This document shows positions 34,701 through 42,994 of a stretch of 64,000 bases of DNA, piece by piece; position 1 is the stretch's first letter; the number at the start of each line of letters is the position of its first letter. The DNA is from 39-52-133 sp035531075. Its GTDB lineage: Bacteria > Pseudomonadota > Gammaproteobacteria > Burkholderiales > Gallionellaceae. The stretch lies in NCBI GenBank assembly GCA_035531075.1, contig DATKTO010000019.1, positions 184,995 to 248,994 on the forward strand, written 5' to 3'. Made by a program: the position numbers and the translations under genes. Under the pieces are notes generated by a model. It saw only the letters and a program-made list of their open reading frames with translations. It had not been told where the DNA came from and ran no database searches.

Positions 34701-35501
34701 CGTGCGGGCCAGACCATTACGCTGTTCAATGCGCTGGTGGACGACAAGGATGCCGTGGTGCTGCAGGCCTTCGATACGCGTGAAGCGGCCCAGGCCGCGC
34801 ACCGCCTGGGCTTGCGCCGCCTGTTTATGCTGGCGCTGAAGGAGCAGGTGAAGTTTCTCGAGAAAAATTTACTCTCCGGCAAGGAATACGGGCAGAACAT
34901 GGCGATGCAATTTTTGCCCTTCGGCAGCGCACAGGACCTGCAACGCCAGATCTTCGCGCTGACCTTTGACCGCAGCTGCCTCGGCGACCCGCTGCCAGCG
35001 ACGGAAAAGGAATTTGCCGCGCGCTGCAAGGACGCGAAAAGCCGCTTGAATCTGGTGGCGCAGGAGATCGCGCGCCTGGTGGCTAGTGTGTTGCAGGAGT
35101 ATCACGCGCTGCAAAAAAGCCTGCCCGGATTCAAGGCGCATGGCGTGGCCACCCAGGACATCAAGGCGCAGTGCGAGTGGCTGCTGCACAAGGAATTTAT
35201 CGCGCGTACCCCTTATGAACGCCTGCAGCACTTGCCGCGTTATCTGAAGGCGATGAATGTGCGCCTGGAAAAACTGCGCGCCGACCCCGCCCGCGATGCG
35301 CGCCAGTTTGCGCAAATGCAGGCCTTGCAGCAGGCATGGCAGCGCAAACTGACGGCGCAGCAGGGAAACGTCGACAGCAGGGTGGAAGAGTTCGGCTGGA
35401 TGCTGCAGGAATTGCGTGTGTCGCTGTTTGCGCAGGAGCTGAAGACGCCGGTGATCGTGTCGGTGAAGCGGCTGCAGAAAATGTGGGAATCGATCAGCTG
35501 A
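31716..35501 (+). CDS. hrpA: ATP-dependent RNA helicase HrpA
   Basis: A 1261-aa DEAH-box helicase. Walker A GETGSGKT is at 61-68 and DEAH at 158-161 ('IIIDEAHERS'); 'SATLDAERF', 'FLPGEREI', 'ATNVAETSLTVP' and 'QRAGRCGR' give the remaining helicase motifs. HA2/OB-fold regions and the DUF3418-type C-terminus typical of HrpA make up the rest. Bacterial HrpA has been linked to mRNA processing and rescue of stalled ribosomes. ATG at 31716 is preferred because an upstream extension would overlap the terminator at 31638-31665. Length is close to E. coli HrpA. Confidence 0.94.
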   Translation: MTDQTQATATISPVSSTPQARRAARIELLGPIEYPADLPVVLRREELAKAITENQVVIVCGETGSGKTTQLPKICLSIGRGVQGAIAHTQPRRVAARTVASRIAHELKTELGGMVGYKIRFNDRVSPDTCIKLMTDGILLAEIQTDPLLKKYDTIIIDEAHERSLNIDFLLGYFVQILPRRRDLKLIITSATLDAERFAKHFSGAPILQVSGRSYPVEVRYRTPQQNEEGELQDVPQAVCGALDELSVGGLRGDVLVFLPGEREIRDTAEALRKHHPKGVEILPLFSRLSAAEQDRVFKPASGMRRVVLATNVAETSLTVPNIGYVIDSGLARMNRYSIRQKVEQLRIEKISRAAANQRAGRCGRVMSGVCVRLYDEPDFIARAEYTDAEIFRVSLATVILRMSALRLGEVEKFPFIEAPGSRAISDGYQLLAELGAINETRQLTPLGKELAKFPLDPKIARLLLAGRQQQCLQEILVIASALSLQDPRDRPAERREAADAAHKRFNDESSDFLAYVKLWNWFQEAIKHKKSNRLWAAECRDHFLSPLRLREWHELYQQLHAQVVEMGMRLNELPASYDAIHKALLTGLLGNIGCKGVEREPYYLGPREIKFFIAPNSVLAKKGAKWIVAAEIVETTKLYARTVARIEPQWLEEVAAHLIKRHYYDPHWEKKAAQVAAFERSTLFGILLNPKKRVHYGPMNVEESRKVFIRQALVEGEFNTMAPFFAHNQKLIHDIEALEHKSRRPDVLVDDELIYAFYDSRIPAEIHNGAAFEAWRKEAEKDSPKLLYLQRDDLMRHEAAGITTDQFPPQLVMNNVSYALGYNFAPGKSDDGVTLTVPLALINQVSAARCEYLVPGLLAEKVAQLLKTLPQKIRRNCVPVPEFAAKFCEEIKPSDTGLLLALSKYIRAQKQLDVPLDAFRIEQLPIHLLMNFVVMDEHGRQLGVSRNFAQLRAELAPKQGPAVVAIAPTGVPVAEKVRITEWTLGDFKETTEISRAGQTITLFNALVDDKDAVVLQAFDTREAAQAAHRLGLRRLFMLALKEQVKFLEKNLLSGKEYGQNMAMQFLPFGSAQDLQRQIFALTFDRSCLGDPLPATEKEFAARCKDAKSRLNLVAQEIARLVASVLQEYHALQKSLPGFKAHGVATQDIKAQCEWLLHKEFIARTPYERLQHLPRYLKAMNVRLEKLRADPARDARQFAQMQALQQAWQRKLTAQQGNVDSRVEEFGWMLQELRVSLFAQELKTPVIVSVKRLQKMWESIS

Positions 35502-35658
35502 TAAATACTTAATGAAGCAGTGCAACTCAAAGCACACACGGTCAGCGGCATACCGCTAAATACATGGGGCTTTCAGCTGAATTTTGATTTTTTTTTGAAC
35601 CGGTGAGTGTCCAACCAGCAGCAGAAAATGACGCCATCGGAGGGGCTGCGGGCTGGGT

Positions 35659-35664
35659 TATAAT
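35659..35664 (+). promoter_or_regulatory. -10-like element ahead of maeB
   Basis: A perfect TATAAT lies 30 bases before the maeB ATG. The region 17 bases upstream has no good -35 hexamer, so any promoter here would need an activator or other contacts. The remaining 35502-35658 shows nothing else. Confidence 0.3.
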
Positions 35665-35694
35665 CGAAGCCAATTACTTGCGTGAGGTATTTGT

Positions 35695-37965
35695 ATGGAT
35701 AAGCAATTGCGCGAAGATGCACTGCAATACCACCGCATTAGTCCTGCGGGCAAGATTTCCGTTGTGGCCAGCAAGCCGATGCAGACCCAGCGCGATCTGG
35801 CGCTGGCCTATTCTCCCGGAGTGGCTGCAGCGTGCGATGCGATTGTGGCCAATCCTGGCGAGGCACGCAATCTCACGGCACGCGGCAATCTGGTGGCGGT
35901 GATTACCAATGGCACTGCAGTGCTGGGGCTGGGCGCAATCGGCCCGCTGGCGGCCAAGCCGGTGATGGAAGGCAAGGGCGTGCTGTTCAAGAAGTTCGCC
36001 GGGATCGACGTGTTTGATCTGGAAATTGATGAACGCGATCCGGACAAGCTGGTCGATATCATCGCCGCGCTGGAGCCTACCTTTGGCGGCATCAATCTGG
36101 AAGACATCAAGGCTCCCGAGTGTTTCTACATAGAGCGCAAGCTGCGCGAGCGCATGTGCATCCCGGTGTTTCATGACGACCAGCATGGCACGGCGATTAT
36201 CGTCGGCGCGGCGCTGCTGAACGGCCTCAAGGTGGTGGAGAAAAGAATCGATCAGGTGAAACTGGTGGTGTCCGGCGCGGGTGCGGCAGCACTGGCCTGT
36301 CTGGATATGCTGGTTTGTCTTGGCGTGCGCATGCAGAACATCATCGTCACGGATATCAAGGGCGTGGTGTATCAGGGCCGCACCGAGGAAATGGACGACA
36401 ACAAGGCACGCTATGCAGTGGCGACGAGTGCGCGCACGCTGGCCGACGTTATTGCTGATGCAGATGTGTTTCTGGGGCTGTCTGCAGGCGGCGTCTTGCA
36501 CCCCGAAATGGTGAAAAAAATGGCGCAGCGTCCGCTGATTTTTGCACTGGCCAATCCGACACCGGAAATTCTGCCGGAGCAGGCCAAGGCGGTCAGGCCG
36601 GATGCGATTCTGGCCACGGGACGTTCGGACTATCCGAATCAGGTGAATAATGCGCTGTGCTTCCCCTATATGTTCCGTGGCGCACTGGATGTGGGGGCGA
36701 CGACGATCAATGAGGAGATGAAGCGTGCGGCGGTTTACGCCATTGCCGCACTGGCAGAGGCCGAGCCGAGCGATGCGGTGGCGGCGGTCTATGGTGAAGC
36801 TAGCCCGGGTTTCGGTGCTGAATATCTAATCCCCAAACCGTTTGACCCACGCCTGATCACACTGATTGCGCCTGCTGTGGCACAAGCGGCTATGGACAGC
36901 GGTGTGGCAACGCGGCCGATTGCGGATATGGATGACTATCGCGAACAGATATCGCATTTCGTCAATCAGTCGGGTTTGTTGATGAAACCGGTTCATGATC
37001 TGGCGAAGAAACATCCAAAGCGTCTGGTATATGCCGAAGGTGAAGATGAACGCGTGCTGCAGGCAGTGCAGATGGTGGTGGATGACAAGGTGGCTTTCCC
37101 CATTCTGATTGGACGCCCGGCAGTGGTGGAAAGCCGTATCAGGAAACTGGGATTGCGCATTCGCATCGGCGAACATTTTGAACTGGTGAATCCGGAAAAC
37201 GACCCGCGTTATCGTGATTACTGGATGGAATATCACCGCATCATGCAGCGCAATGGTGTCACGCCCGAGCATGCCAAGCGTGAAATGCGCCGCAGCGGCG
37301 CACTGATAGGCGCCATGTTCATTCATATGGGCGAGGCGGACTGCATGCTGTGCGGCACTTTTGCGCAGCCGCTTGAGCATCTGCCCTATATCAGGGATGT
37401 GATCGGCCTGCGCCCCGGCGCCAGTGTATTTGCAGCGATGAATATCCTGCTGCTGCCGAATCGCACGCTGTTCATCTGCGACACTCACATCAATCTTGAT
37501 CCGACAGCCGAGCAGGTGGCCGATATGGCGATACTAGCTGCGGAAGAGGTGCGGCGCTTTGGTATCGTGCCCAAGCTGGCATTGTTGTCGCACTCCAGTT
37601 TTGGCAGTTTCGCCAATGAGTCTGCAAGCAAGATGAAGCGGGCGCGGGAGTTGCTGGAGCAGATGGCCCCCACGCTGGAAATGGAAGGTGAAATGCACGG
37701 CGACGCCGCCATTTCAGAGAGCCTGCGCTTGCAGGTATTCCCCAATTCGCGCTTGAAAGGCGAGGCCAACCTGCTCATCATGCCCAACCTGGATGCGGCG
37801 AATATTGCCTTTAATTTGCTTAAAATGATCGCCGGCGACGGCATCACTATCGGCCCAGTTTTGCTGGGGGCGGCAAAATCCATCCATATATTGACACCCA
37901 CCGCGACTGTGCGGCGCATTGTTAATATGAGTGCACTTGCGGTTGCGGGTGTAAAAACTCATTAG
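35695..37965 (+). CDS. maeB: NADP-dependent malic enzyme with phosphotransacetylase-like domain
   Basis: A 756-aa MaeB-type fusion. The N-terminal malic domain ('LALAYSPGVAAAC', 'KFAGIDVFDLEI', 'FHDDQHGTAIIV') decarboxylates malate to pyruvate; the nucleotide site 'VVSGAGAAALACLD' follows. From about residue 430 a PTA_PTB domain begins ('KRLVYAEGEDERVLQAVQMV' in parts KRLVYAEGEDERV, LQAVQMV); in homologues it is catalytically silent and acts as an acetyl-CoA-responsive regulatory part. Length equals E. coli MaeB. It supplies NADPH and pyruvate. A dRS3-like repeat starts at its stop codon. Confidence 0.95.
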   Translation: MDKQLREDALQYHRISPAGKISVVASKPMQTQRDLALAYSPGVAAACDAIVANPGEARNLTARGNLVAVITNGTAVLGLGAIGPLAAKPVMEGKGVLFKKFAGIDVFDLEIDERDPDKLVDIIAALEPTFGGINLEDIKAPECFYIERKLRERMCIPVFHDDQHGTAIIVGAALLNGLKVVEKRIDQVKLVVSGAGAAALACLDMLVCLGVRMQNIIVTDIKGVVYQGRTEEMDDNKARYAVATSARTLADVIADADVFLGLSAGGVLHPEMVKKMAQRPLIFALANPTPEILPEQAKAVRPDAILATGRSDYPNQVNNALCFPYMFRGALDVGATTINEEMKRAAVYAIAALAEAEPSDAVAAVYGEASPGFGAEYLIPKPFDPRLITLIAPAVAQAAMDSGVATRPIADMDDYREQISHFVNQSGLLMKPVHDLAKKHPKRLVYAEGEDERVLQAVQMVVDDKVAFPILIGRPAVVESRIRKLGLRIRIGEHFELVNPENDPRYRDYWMEYHRIMQRNGVTPEHAKREMRRSGALIGAMFIHMGEADCMLCGTFAQPLEHLPYIRDVIGLRPGASVFAAMNILLLPNRTLFICDTHINLDPTAEQVADMAILAAEEVRRFGIVPKLALLSHSSFGSFANESASKMKRARELLEQMAPTLEMEGEMHGDAAISESLRLQVFPNSRLKGEANLLIMPNLDAANIAFNLLKMIAGDGITIGPVLLGAAKSIHILTPTATVRRIVNMSALAVAGVKTH

Positions 37966-38073
37966 GGAAACATTGATTAAGTCCGTCATTCCCGCGAAGG
38001 CGGGAACCCAGTCAAACAAAAGAGCTGGATCACCGCCTTCGCGGGAATGGCGGTTTAATCAGCGTATCCTTAG
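37966..38073. repeat. dRS3-like palindromic repeat, copy 1
   Basis: CATTCCCGCGAAGGCGG and its exact complement CCGCCTTCGCGGGAATG surround a ~29-base spacer. The outer ends (GGAAACATTGATTAA and TTTAATCAGCGTATCC) are imperfect inverted copies of each other. A second copy in opposite orientation lies at 61177-61272. The core resembles the neisserial dRS3 repeat (ATTCCC-N8-GGGAAT). Confidence 0.8.
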
Positions 38074-38097
38074 ATTATTTATTAAAAAGGAATCCAC

Positions 38098-38355
38098 ATG
38101 CCGGACAAATTGAATAAACAGGAAGTCGCAATGCTGCGCGAAGAACTGGAAATGCTGATGGCGGAGCGCAGAAGCTTGTTGAAAGTGGTGGGCGCCGCAT
38201 CGGTGCTGATGGCCAATACCGACGGTCGCGACATGCCGGCGGAGGCTGCTGAAGCGGCGGAAATGCTATCACGGCTGGTCAATGAGCTGCCTGAAGAGTC
38301 CTTGAAGGAAGCACTCGAAAGCGTGCATGCAGCGCTTGGCACAGGCGATCAATAA
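38098..38355 (+). CDS. Small acidic helical protein of unknown function
   Basis: An 85-aa protein, almost certainly all-helical. Residues 8-28 form a charged amphipathic helix (EVAMLREELEMLMAERRS), then 'LLKVVGAASVLMAN' and an Ala/Glu-rich second half. No signal peptide or membrane segment is seen. A good AAAGGA precedes the ATG, and codon use matches the neighbours, so it is probably real. It lies 20 bases ahead of the patatin gene and may share its transcript. I do not recognise the family. Confidence 0.7.
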   Translation: MPDKLNKQEVAMLREELEMLMAERRSLLKVVGAASVLMANTDGRDMPAEAAEAAEMLSRLVNELPEESLKEALESVHAALGTGDQ

Positions 38356-38375
38356 TTTCGTGTCGGAGTAAGTTG

Positions 38376-39545
38376 ATGGATGTGCCGCAAAAGGCAGGTT
38401 TGATATTGACCGGTGGCGGCGCGCGCGCTGCCTACCAGGTGGGGGTGCTGAAGGCGATTGCAGAGATGCTGCCACGCCGTACGCAGAATCCATTTCCTGT
38501 TATCTGCGGCACTTCGGCAGGCGCATTTAATGCCGTGACTTTGGCGGTTTATGCACAAAGCTTCCGCTTGGGCGCGCAATATTTGGAAAAAATGTGGAAG
38601 AATTTTACGGCGCACGATATTTATCGCGCTGATCCGCTCGGCGTGTTCAACAACACGGTACGCTGGCTGTCAGGCTTGATCCTGAACGGCTTTGGCATCA
38701 ATAAGCTGAACCATGTGTCGCTGCTGGACAGTTCGCCGTTGGCCGAGCTGCTGGAGCGAGCAATGCCGAGCGAGAAAATACAGGAGAATATCGATCTGGG
38801 CGTGCTGCACGCGCTGAGTATTTCCGCGTCGGGTTACGGCACCGGGCAATCGGTGAATTTTTTTCAGAGCGCACCAGGCGTGCTGCCGTGGCAGCGTGCG
38901 CGACGACTGGGTGTGGCAACCAATATTGAGGCCATGCATATCCTGGCGTCGTCGGCTATTCCATTTATTTTTCCTGCTGTGCGTATCAACCGCGAATATT
39001 TTGGCGATGGCTCCATGCGCCAGATTGCGCCCATCAGTCCCGCACTGCACCTGGGCGCGGTTCGCGTACTGGTGATAGGCACGGGACAGAGCGATGAGAA
39101 GCAGCCCAGCCGCGCAAAGGTGGATGACTATCCATCGCTGGCGAAAATTGCAGGCCATGCGCTGGACAGTATCTTCCTCGACAGTCTGGAGGTGGATATG
39201 GAGCGTCTGAAGCGCATCAACAAGACTATCGATCTGGTGCCGGACGAGCTGCGCCAGCACATGAATATGAGCCATGTCGATGTGCTGCTGATTTCGCCCA
39301 GCCAGTCGATTGAAAAGCTCGCCGGACGGTACGCCGGGCAGCTGCCATGGGCAATACGCCTGCTGCTTGGCAGTGTCGGCGCAATGCGGCGCAACACGTC
39401 GAATCTGGTCAGTTATCTGCTTTTCGAAAAAGAATTTTGCCGCGCATTGATCGATCTTGGCTATCAGGATGCGATGAATCGCAAGGAAGAGTTGATGGAA
39501 TTTCTTGGCATGCCGGCAGAGCCGGCATCTGATGATCCGCTGTAA
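38376..39545 (+). CDS. Patatin-like phospholipase
   Basis: A 389-aa lipid acyl hydrolase. The oxyanion motif 'LTGGGARAAYQVG' (11-23), the nucleophile Ser47 in GTSAG (45-49) and the catalytic aspartate in 'YFGDGSMRQ' form the patatin Ser-Asp dyad. ATG at 38376 sits 6 bases after GGAGTAAG and is preferred to the TTG one codon earlier. No signal peptide is evident, so it acts in the cytoplasm or at the inner membrane. Its stop overlaps the birA start (TAATG). The substrate is unknown; RssA/YlbK-like esterases are relatives. Confidence 0.9.
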   Translation: MDVPQKAGLILTGGGARAAYQVGVLKAIAEMLPRRTQNPFPVICGTSAGAFNAVTLAVYAQSFRLGAQYLEKMWKNFTAHDIYRADPLGVFNNTVRWLSGLILNGFGINKLNHVSLLDSSPLAELLERAMPSEKIQENIDLGVLHALSISASGYGTGQSVNFFQSAPGVLPWQRARRLGVATNIEAMHILASSAIPFIFPAVRINREYFGDGSMRQIAPISPALHLGAVRVLVIGTGQSDEKQPSRAKVDDYPSLAKIAGHALDSIFLDSLEVDMERLKRINKTIDLVPDELRQHMNMSHVDVLLISPSQSIEKLAGRYAGQLPWAIRLLLGSVGAMRRNTSNLVSYLLFEKEFCRALIDLGYQDAMNRKEELMEFLGMPAEPASDDPL

Positions 39546-40588
39546 TGAGTGACATGGCAGCGACAAACATGGCAGCACCCAAACCGCTCACCTTTGCTTT
39601 GTTGCGGCTGCTGGCGGACGGGGAGTTTCATTCCGGCGAGGTGTTGGCCCATAGTCTGGGGGTGACACGCGCCAGCGTCAATAATGCCTTGCACGGCATA
39701 GAACAATATGGCTTGAATCTGTATAGCGTGCGCGGACGGGGCTATTGCCTGACTAATCCGCCACAGTGGCTGGATGCGGCTCAGGTGAGCAAGCATCTCG
39801 CTGCAGCAGCGGGTGATTTTCACATAGAGATTCTGGATAGCGCGCCCTCAAGCAATACCCTGTTGTTGCAGCGCGCAGCCCAGGGCGCGCCCAATGGCAG
39901 CGTGCTGGCGGTGGAGTGGCAAAGCGGCGGACGCGGCAGGCTGGGGCGGCCATGGCATTCTGGTTTGGGCAATGCCCTGACTTTTTCCCTGTTGTGGCGA
40001 TTTGACTGCGGCCTTGCAGGCCTGTCCGGCCTGAGTCTCGCCACGGGTGTGGCCATGATGCGAGCACTCAACGCATTGGGGGTAAGCGGAGCCGCGTTGA
40101 AATGGCCCAACGATGTGCTGGGAGCCGGCGGTAAAATTGCCGGCATATTGATCGAGGCACAGGGCGATATGCTGGGGCCGAGTGCTGTGGTCATCGGCAT
40201 CGGCATGAATCTCACGCTGCCGCATGAAGTGTTGCAGCGCATCGATCAGCCAGTGAGCGATTTGTCGCGGCTAGCGGCCACGCTGCCGCAGCGAAACCTG
40301 TTATTGGCTATACTGTTGCGCGAATTGGCCGGGGTGCTGCGCGAATTTTCCAAAGCGGGCTTTGCCGGCTTGCGCGAAGAGTGGGAAAATAACCATTTAT
40401 TCCAGGATAAACCTGTGCAATTATTGCTGCCGGACGGGAAAAAAATTCTGGGCATAGTGCGCGGCGTCAATCCGGATGGCGCCCTGTTGGCGGAGGTTGA
40501 ATCTGCAGCGGGTGGAGAGACAGAAATGCGTATATTTCATGCGGGCGAAATCAGCCTGAGGAGCCGGGATGACAATGCTGCTGTTTGA
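39545..40588 (+). CDS. birA: Biotin--[acetyl-CoA-carboxylase] ligase / biotin repressor BirA
   Basis: A 347-aa enzyme joining biotin to the acetyl-CoA carboxylase carrier protein. It keeps the N-terminal winged helix ('GEVLAHSLGVTRASVNNAL', residues ~28-46), so it may also repress biotin genes. The ligase site has 'WQSGGRGRLGRPWHS' and 'LKWPNDVLGAGGKIAGIL', and a C-terminal SH3-like domain follows. It overlaps the patatin gene by one base and coaX by 20 bases; the birA-coaX pairing is common in bacteria. Confidence 0.94.
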   Translation: MSDMAATNMAAPKPLTFALLRLLADGEFHSGEVLAHSLGVTRASVNNALHGIEQYGLNLYSVRGRGYCLTNPPQWLDAAQVSKHLAAAAGDFHIEILDSAPSSNTLLLQRAAQGAPNGSVLAVEWQSGGRGRLGRPWHSGLGNALTFSLLWRFDCGLAGLSGLSLATGVAMMRALNALGVSGAALKWPNDVLGAGGKIAGILIEAQGDMLGPSAVVIGIGMNLTLPHEVLQRIDQPVSDLSRLAATLPQRNLLLAILLRELAGVLREFSKAGFAGLREEWENNHLFQDKPVQLLLPDGKKILGIVRGVNPDGALLAEVESAAGGETEMRIFHAGEISLRSRDDNAAV

Positions 40589-41333
40589 TGCGGGCAATAG
40601 CCGCTGTAAATGGGCATGGATAGAAAACGGCAGATGGTTACAACAGGGTGTGCTCGACAATATGGATGATGCGGCCTGGCAGCAACTGCGTCTCACCCTC
40701 GCCGCGCTGGAGGCACCACAGAAAATCCTGGTTTCCAATGTGGCGGGGGCTGCACTGGAACACAGGCTGGGTGAACTGTGCAAGGCCTGGCCATGCTCCA
40801 TGCGGTTGATCGTGGCGCAAGCCGTGCAGTGCGGGGTGCGTAATTCCTATGCACACCCCGCGCAGCTGGGCAGTGACCGCTGGGCCGCGCTGATTGCCGC
40901 GTGGCACCGCGTACAGGGAGCCTGCCTGGTGGTGAATTGTGGCACCGCGACCACGGTGGATGCGCTGTCTGCAACGGGAGAGTTTCTCGGTGGCTTGATT
41001 CTGCCGGGTATGGAATTAATGCGCCGCAGCCTGCTGCACAACACCGCCCAGCTGGGACTGGCGCAGGGCGAATTGCGCGATTTCCCGCGCACTACGGCGG
41101 ACGCAATCGCGAGCGGGGTGATACGGGCGAGTATCGGTGCAATTCAGCACCAATACGCCTTGCTGGCCGCACACAACGGAGCGCGCTGCATGGTAAGCGG
41201 GGGGGCTGCAGCCAGCCTGTTGCCGCACCTCGGCTTGGCGGCTGAGCAAGTGGATAATCTTGTATTGCAGGGTATGCAGATCATAGGCCAGGAATGTTCG
41301 ACAATGACAGATAAAGAAACGGTGGCGCGATGA
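40569..41333 (+). CDS. coaX: Type III pantothenate kinase CoaX
   Basis: A 254-aa ASKHA-fold kinase for the first step of coenzyme A synthesis. The phosphate-binding 'MLLFDAGNSRCKWAW', 'GSDRWAALIAAW' and 'NCGTATTVDAL' motifs are clear, as is 'GGLILPGMELMRRSL'. It replaces CoaA in many betaproteobacteria and is not feedback-inhibited by CoA in studied homologues. ATG at 40569 overlaps birA by 20 bases; a second in-frame ATG at 40575 is possible. Its stop overlaps the next gene (ATGA). Confidence 0.94.
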   Translation: MTMLLFDAGNSRCKWAWIENGRWLQQGVLDNMDDAAWQQLRLTLAALEAPQKILVSNVAGAALEHRLGELCKAWPCSMRLIVAQAVQCGVRNSYAHPAQLGSDRWAALIAAWHRVQGACLVVNCGTATTVDALSATGEFLGGLILPGMELMRRSLLHNTAQLGLAQGELRDFPRTTADAIASGVIRASIGAIQHQYALLAAHNGARCMVSGGAAASLLPHLGLAAEQVDNLVLQGMQIIGQECSTMTDKETVAR

Positions 41334-42196
41334 AGTGGTTATTCGGTTTTTTGCTCTTGCTGAGCATATTGCTGTTTGCGCTGATGCAGTGGGGCGAAGT
41401 GCTGACAGAGGCCACTAAAAATGGACAGACTCTTGCAGAGCTGAACCCTGAAAAGATCAGGCTGCTGGATAAACCGGCGGCCAGGCAGATGCCGGCATCC
41501 GCTGCGCTTCCGGCGCAGCCGGGCGTTGCCAGCCCAGCACCTGTGGTGCCGGCATCCGCACCGGTAGCGGCCAACGTGCCTGTGCCGCCGGCGGCTTCAG
41601 CACCATTGCCCGTATCGGCTCCGGCAAAGAAAATTGTCTTTGCACTGCCAGTGATACCGCCACCTTTGCCGGCTCCAGTACTTGCCCGCGTGCCTGCAAT
41701 CGTCCCCGCAGCGCAAGCTAAAACAGCAGCCAGGGCCTGTATGGAATGGGGTGAATTTTCCGGCGCTGACCTGACGCATTCGGCGAATTCGCTTGCGACA
41801 CTGAAATTGGGCGACCACCTGACGCACCGCACGGTTGAATACGCCAGCGGCTACTGGGTTTATATGCCGCCGCTTAAAAATAAGGCCGCAGTCAACCGGA
41901 AAGTTGCACAAATCAAGGCGCTGGGCGTGAAAGAATTCTACGTGGTGCATGAGCCGCCCAAATTGGTTAACGTGATTTCATTGGGCGTGTTCAAAACCAG
42001 CGAGGCTGCAAGAAACTTTCTGGCCAGTCTGCAGAAAAAAGGCGTGCGCACGGCGATGGTGGGAGAACGCAAACGTAAACTCAAATTTACCGTGTATCAA
42101 CTCAGGAATCTCGACGCTGAGGCTGTCGCACACCTGTCCACGCTGCAAAAAGAATTTGCATACAGTGAGTTGAAGACTGTCGCATGCAATAAATAA
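41330..42196 (+). CDS. SPOR domain membrane protein
   Basis: A 288-aa bitopic protein: one N-terminal helix ('LFGFLLLLSILLFALMQWG', residues 4-22), a long Pro/Ala/Val-rich periplasmic linker (about 45-130), and a C-terminal SPOR domain ('KLGDHLTHRTVEYASGYWVYMPP' in two segments; 'YVVHEPPKLVNVISLGVFK'; 'AARNFLASLQKKGVRTAMV'). SPOR domains bind denuded glycan strands at the division septum, so a role in cell-envelope division is likely. It is coupled to coaX by a 4-base overlap, an arrangement seen in other betaproteobacteria. Confidence 0.85.
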   Translation: MKWLFGFLLLLSILLFALMQWGEVLTEATKNGQTLAELNPEKIRLLDKPAARQMPASAALPAQPGVASPAPVVPASAPVAANVPVPPAASAPLPVSAPAKKIVFALPVIPPPLPAPVLARVPAIVPAAQAKTAARACMEWGEFSGADLTHSANSLATLKLGDHLTHRTVEYASGYWVYMPPLKNKAAVNRKVAQIKALGVKEFYVVHEPPKLVNVISLGVFKTSEAARNFLASLQKKGVRTAMVGERKRKLKFTVYQLRNLDAEAVAHLSTLQKEFAYSELKTVACNK

Positions 42197-42334
42197 TGCG
42201 CGTGGCGCAACGGTCGATGTCGATAGGCGATTGACAGACGCGGCTTAAATCAGGAGAATGCTGCCTCCTTAAGGCGTGGGGCAAAAATCCTCACTCCGTT
42301 TGGGGTAGTCAAAAAATTTGCATCACAAATTTTG
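42197..42334. other. Leader region of the CAT tRNA
   Basis: Part of the 42197-42536 gap. It contains AGGAG/CTCCT pairing near 42250-42270 and a perfect 8-bp hairpin AAAATTTG-CATCA-CAAATTTT (42313-42333) that ends one base before the tRNA. No gene is seen. Confidence 0.4.
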
Positions 42335-42411
42335 GGTGATATAGCTCAGGTGGTTAGAGCGCAGCACTCATAACGCTGAGGTCGGTGGTTCAAATCCACC
42401 TATCACCACCA
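42335..42411 (+). tRNA. tRNA with CAT anticodon (Met elongator or Ile2)
   Basis: A 77-nt cloverleaf: acceptor GGTGATA/TATCACC, D-arm GCTC/GAGC, anticodon loop CTCATAA (anticodon CAT), T-arm GGTGG/CCACC around TTCAAAT, and encoded CCA. The G1-C72 pair excludes an initiator tRNA of the usual kind. Whether it is Met or lysidine-modified Ile cannot be settled by eye. The anticodon stem CAGCA/CGCTG has an A-C mismatch next to the loop. Confidence 0.92.
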
Positions 42412-42417
42412 ATACGA

Positions 42418-42446
42418 ATGGTTAGCCTGATGGCTAGCCATTTTCT
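42418..42446 (+). terminator. Rho-independent terminator after the CAT tRNA
   Basis: ATGGTTAGCC-TGAT-GGCTAGCCAT followed by TTTCTTT, 6 bases past the tRNA, with one G-T pair in the stem. Confidence 0.85.
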
Positions 42447-42536
42447 TTATGCCGCGTCGCATTCCGCGAAAACGCCGCAACGGGTTGAAGTTACACCTAT
42501 CCTTTCACAACCGCTTGGTGCATCCTAATTTTTTTC

Positions 42537-42986
42537 ATGAGCCAGCCGCATAAACTTTCTCTTGCTGTGCAATATGCAAGCCTGTCCGGATCGCTGCCGA
42601 CGCGGCAGCAATTCCGCCGTTGGGTGAAGGCCGCCTTGCAGCGGGATTTGCAATGCACCCTGCGCGTGGTGGATGAAAGCGAGGCGCGCCAGCTGAACCA
42701 CGATTATCGCGGCAAGGATTATGCGACCAATGTGCTGACCTTTGTCTATGACGATACCGATCCCCTGTCAGGCGACATCGTATTTTGCGCGCCGGTGGTA
42801 GAGCGGGAAGCAGCAGAGCAGAGCAAGCCGGCTCTTGCACACTACGCGCATCTGACCGTGCACGGCGTGTTGCATTTGCAGGGCTATGACCACGAGAACG
42901 AGGCGGATGCAGTCAGGATGGAAGCGCTGGAAACTGCGCTGATGGTAAAATTAGGGTATCCTCCGCCTTACGAAGTTATCAAATAA
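42537..42986 (+). CDS. ybeY: Endoribonuclease YbeY (rRNA maturation factor)
   Basis: A 149-aa metal-dependent RNase acting in 16S rRNA 3'-end maturation and 70S quality control. The zinc site is H-G-x-L-H-L-x-G-Y-D-H with His109, His113 and His119; 'NHDYRGKDYATNVLTF' is the other family motif. No clear ribosome-binding site precedes the ATG. It is followed 8 bases later by corC; the ybeY-ybeX order is widely conserved. The usual upstream phoH-like ybeZ is not here: the tRNA lies there instead. Confidence 0.94.
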   Translation: MSQPHKLSLAVQYASLSGSLPTRQQFRRWVKAALQRDLQCTLRVVDESEARQLNHDYRGKDYATNVLTFVYDDTDPLSGDIVFCAPVVEREAAEQSKPALAHYAHLTVHGVLHLQGYDHENEADAVRMEALETALMVKLGYPPPYEVIK

Positions 42987-42994
42987 AAGTAGAG

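Noticed and set aside
32991..34802. 603-codon minus-strand frame opposite hrpA
   Set aside because: It is a shadow of high-G+C codon use in hrpA; His/Arg/Gln-rich with no motif.
37966..38073. Simple Rho-independent terminator of maeB
   Set aside because: It has no U-tract and a matching ~100-bp copy exists at 61 kb, so it is better called a repeat, although it may also stop transcription.
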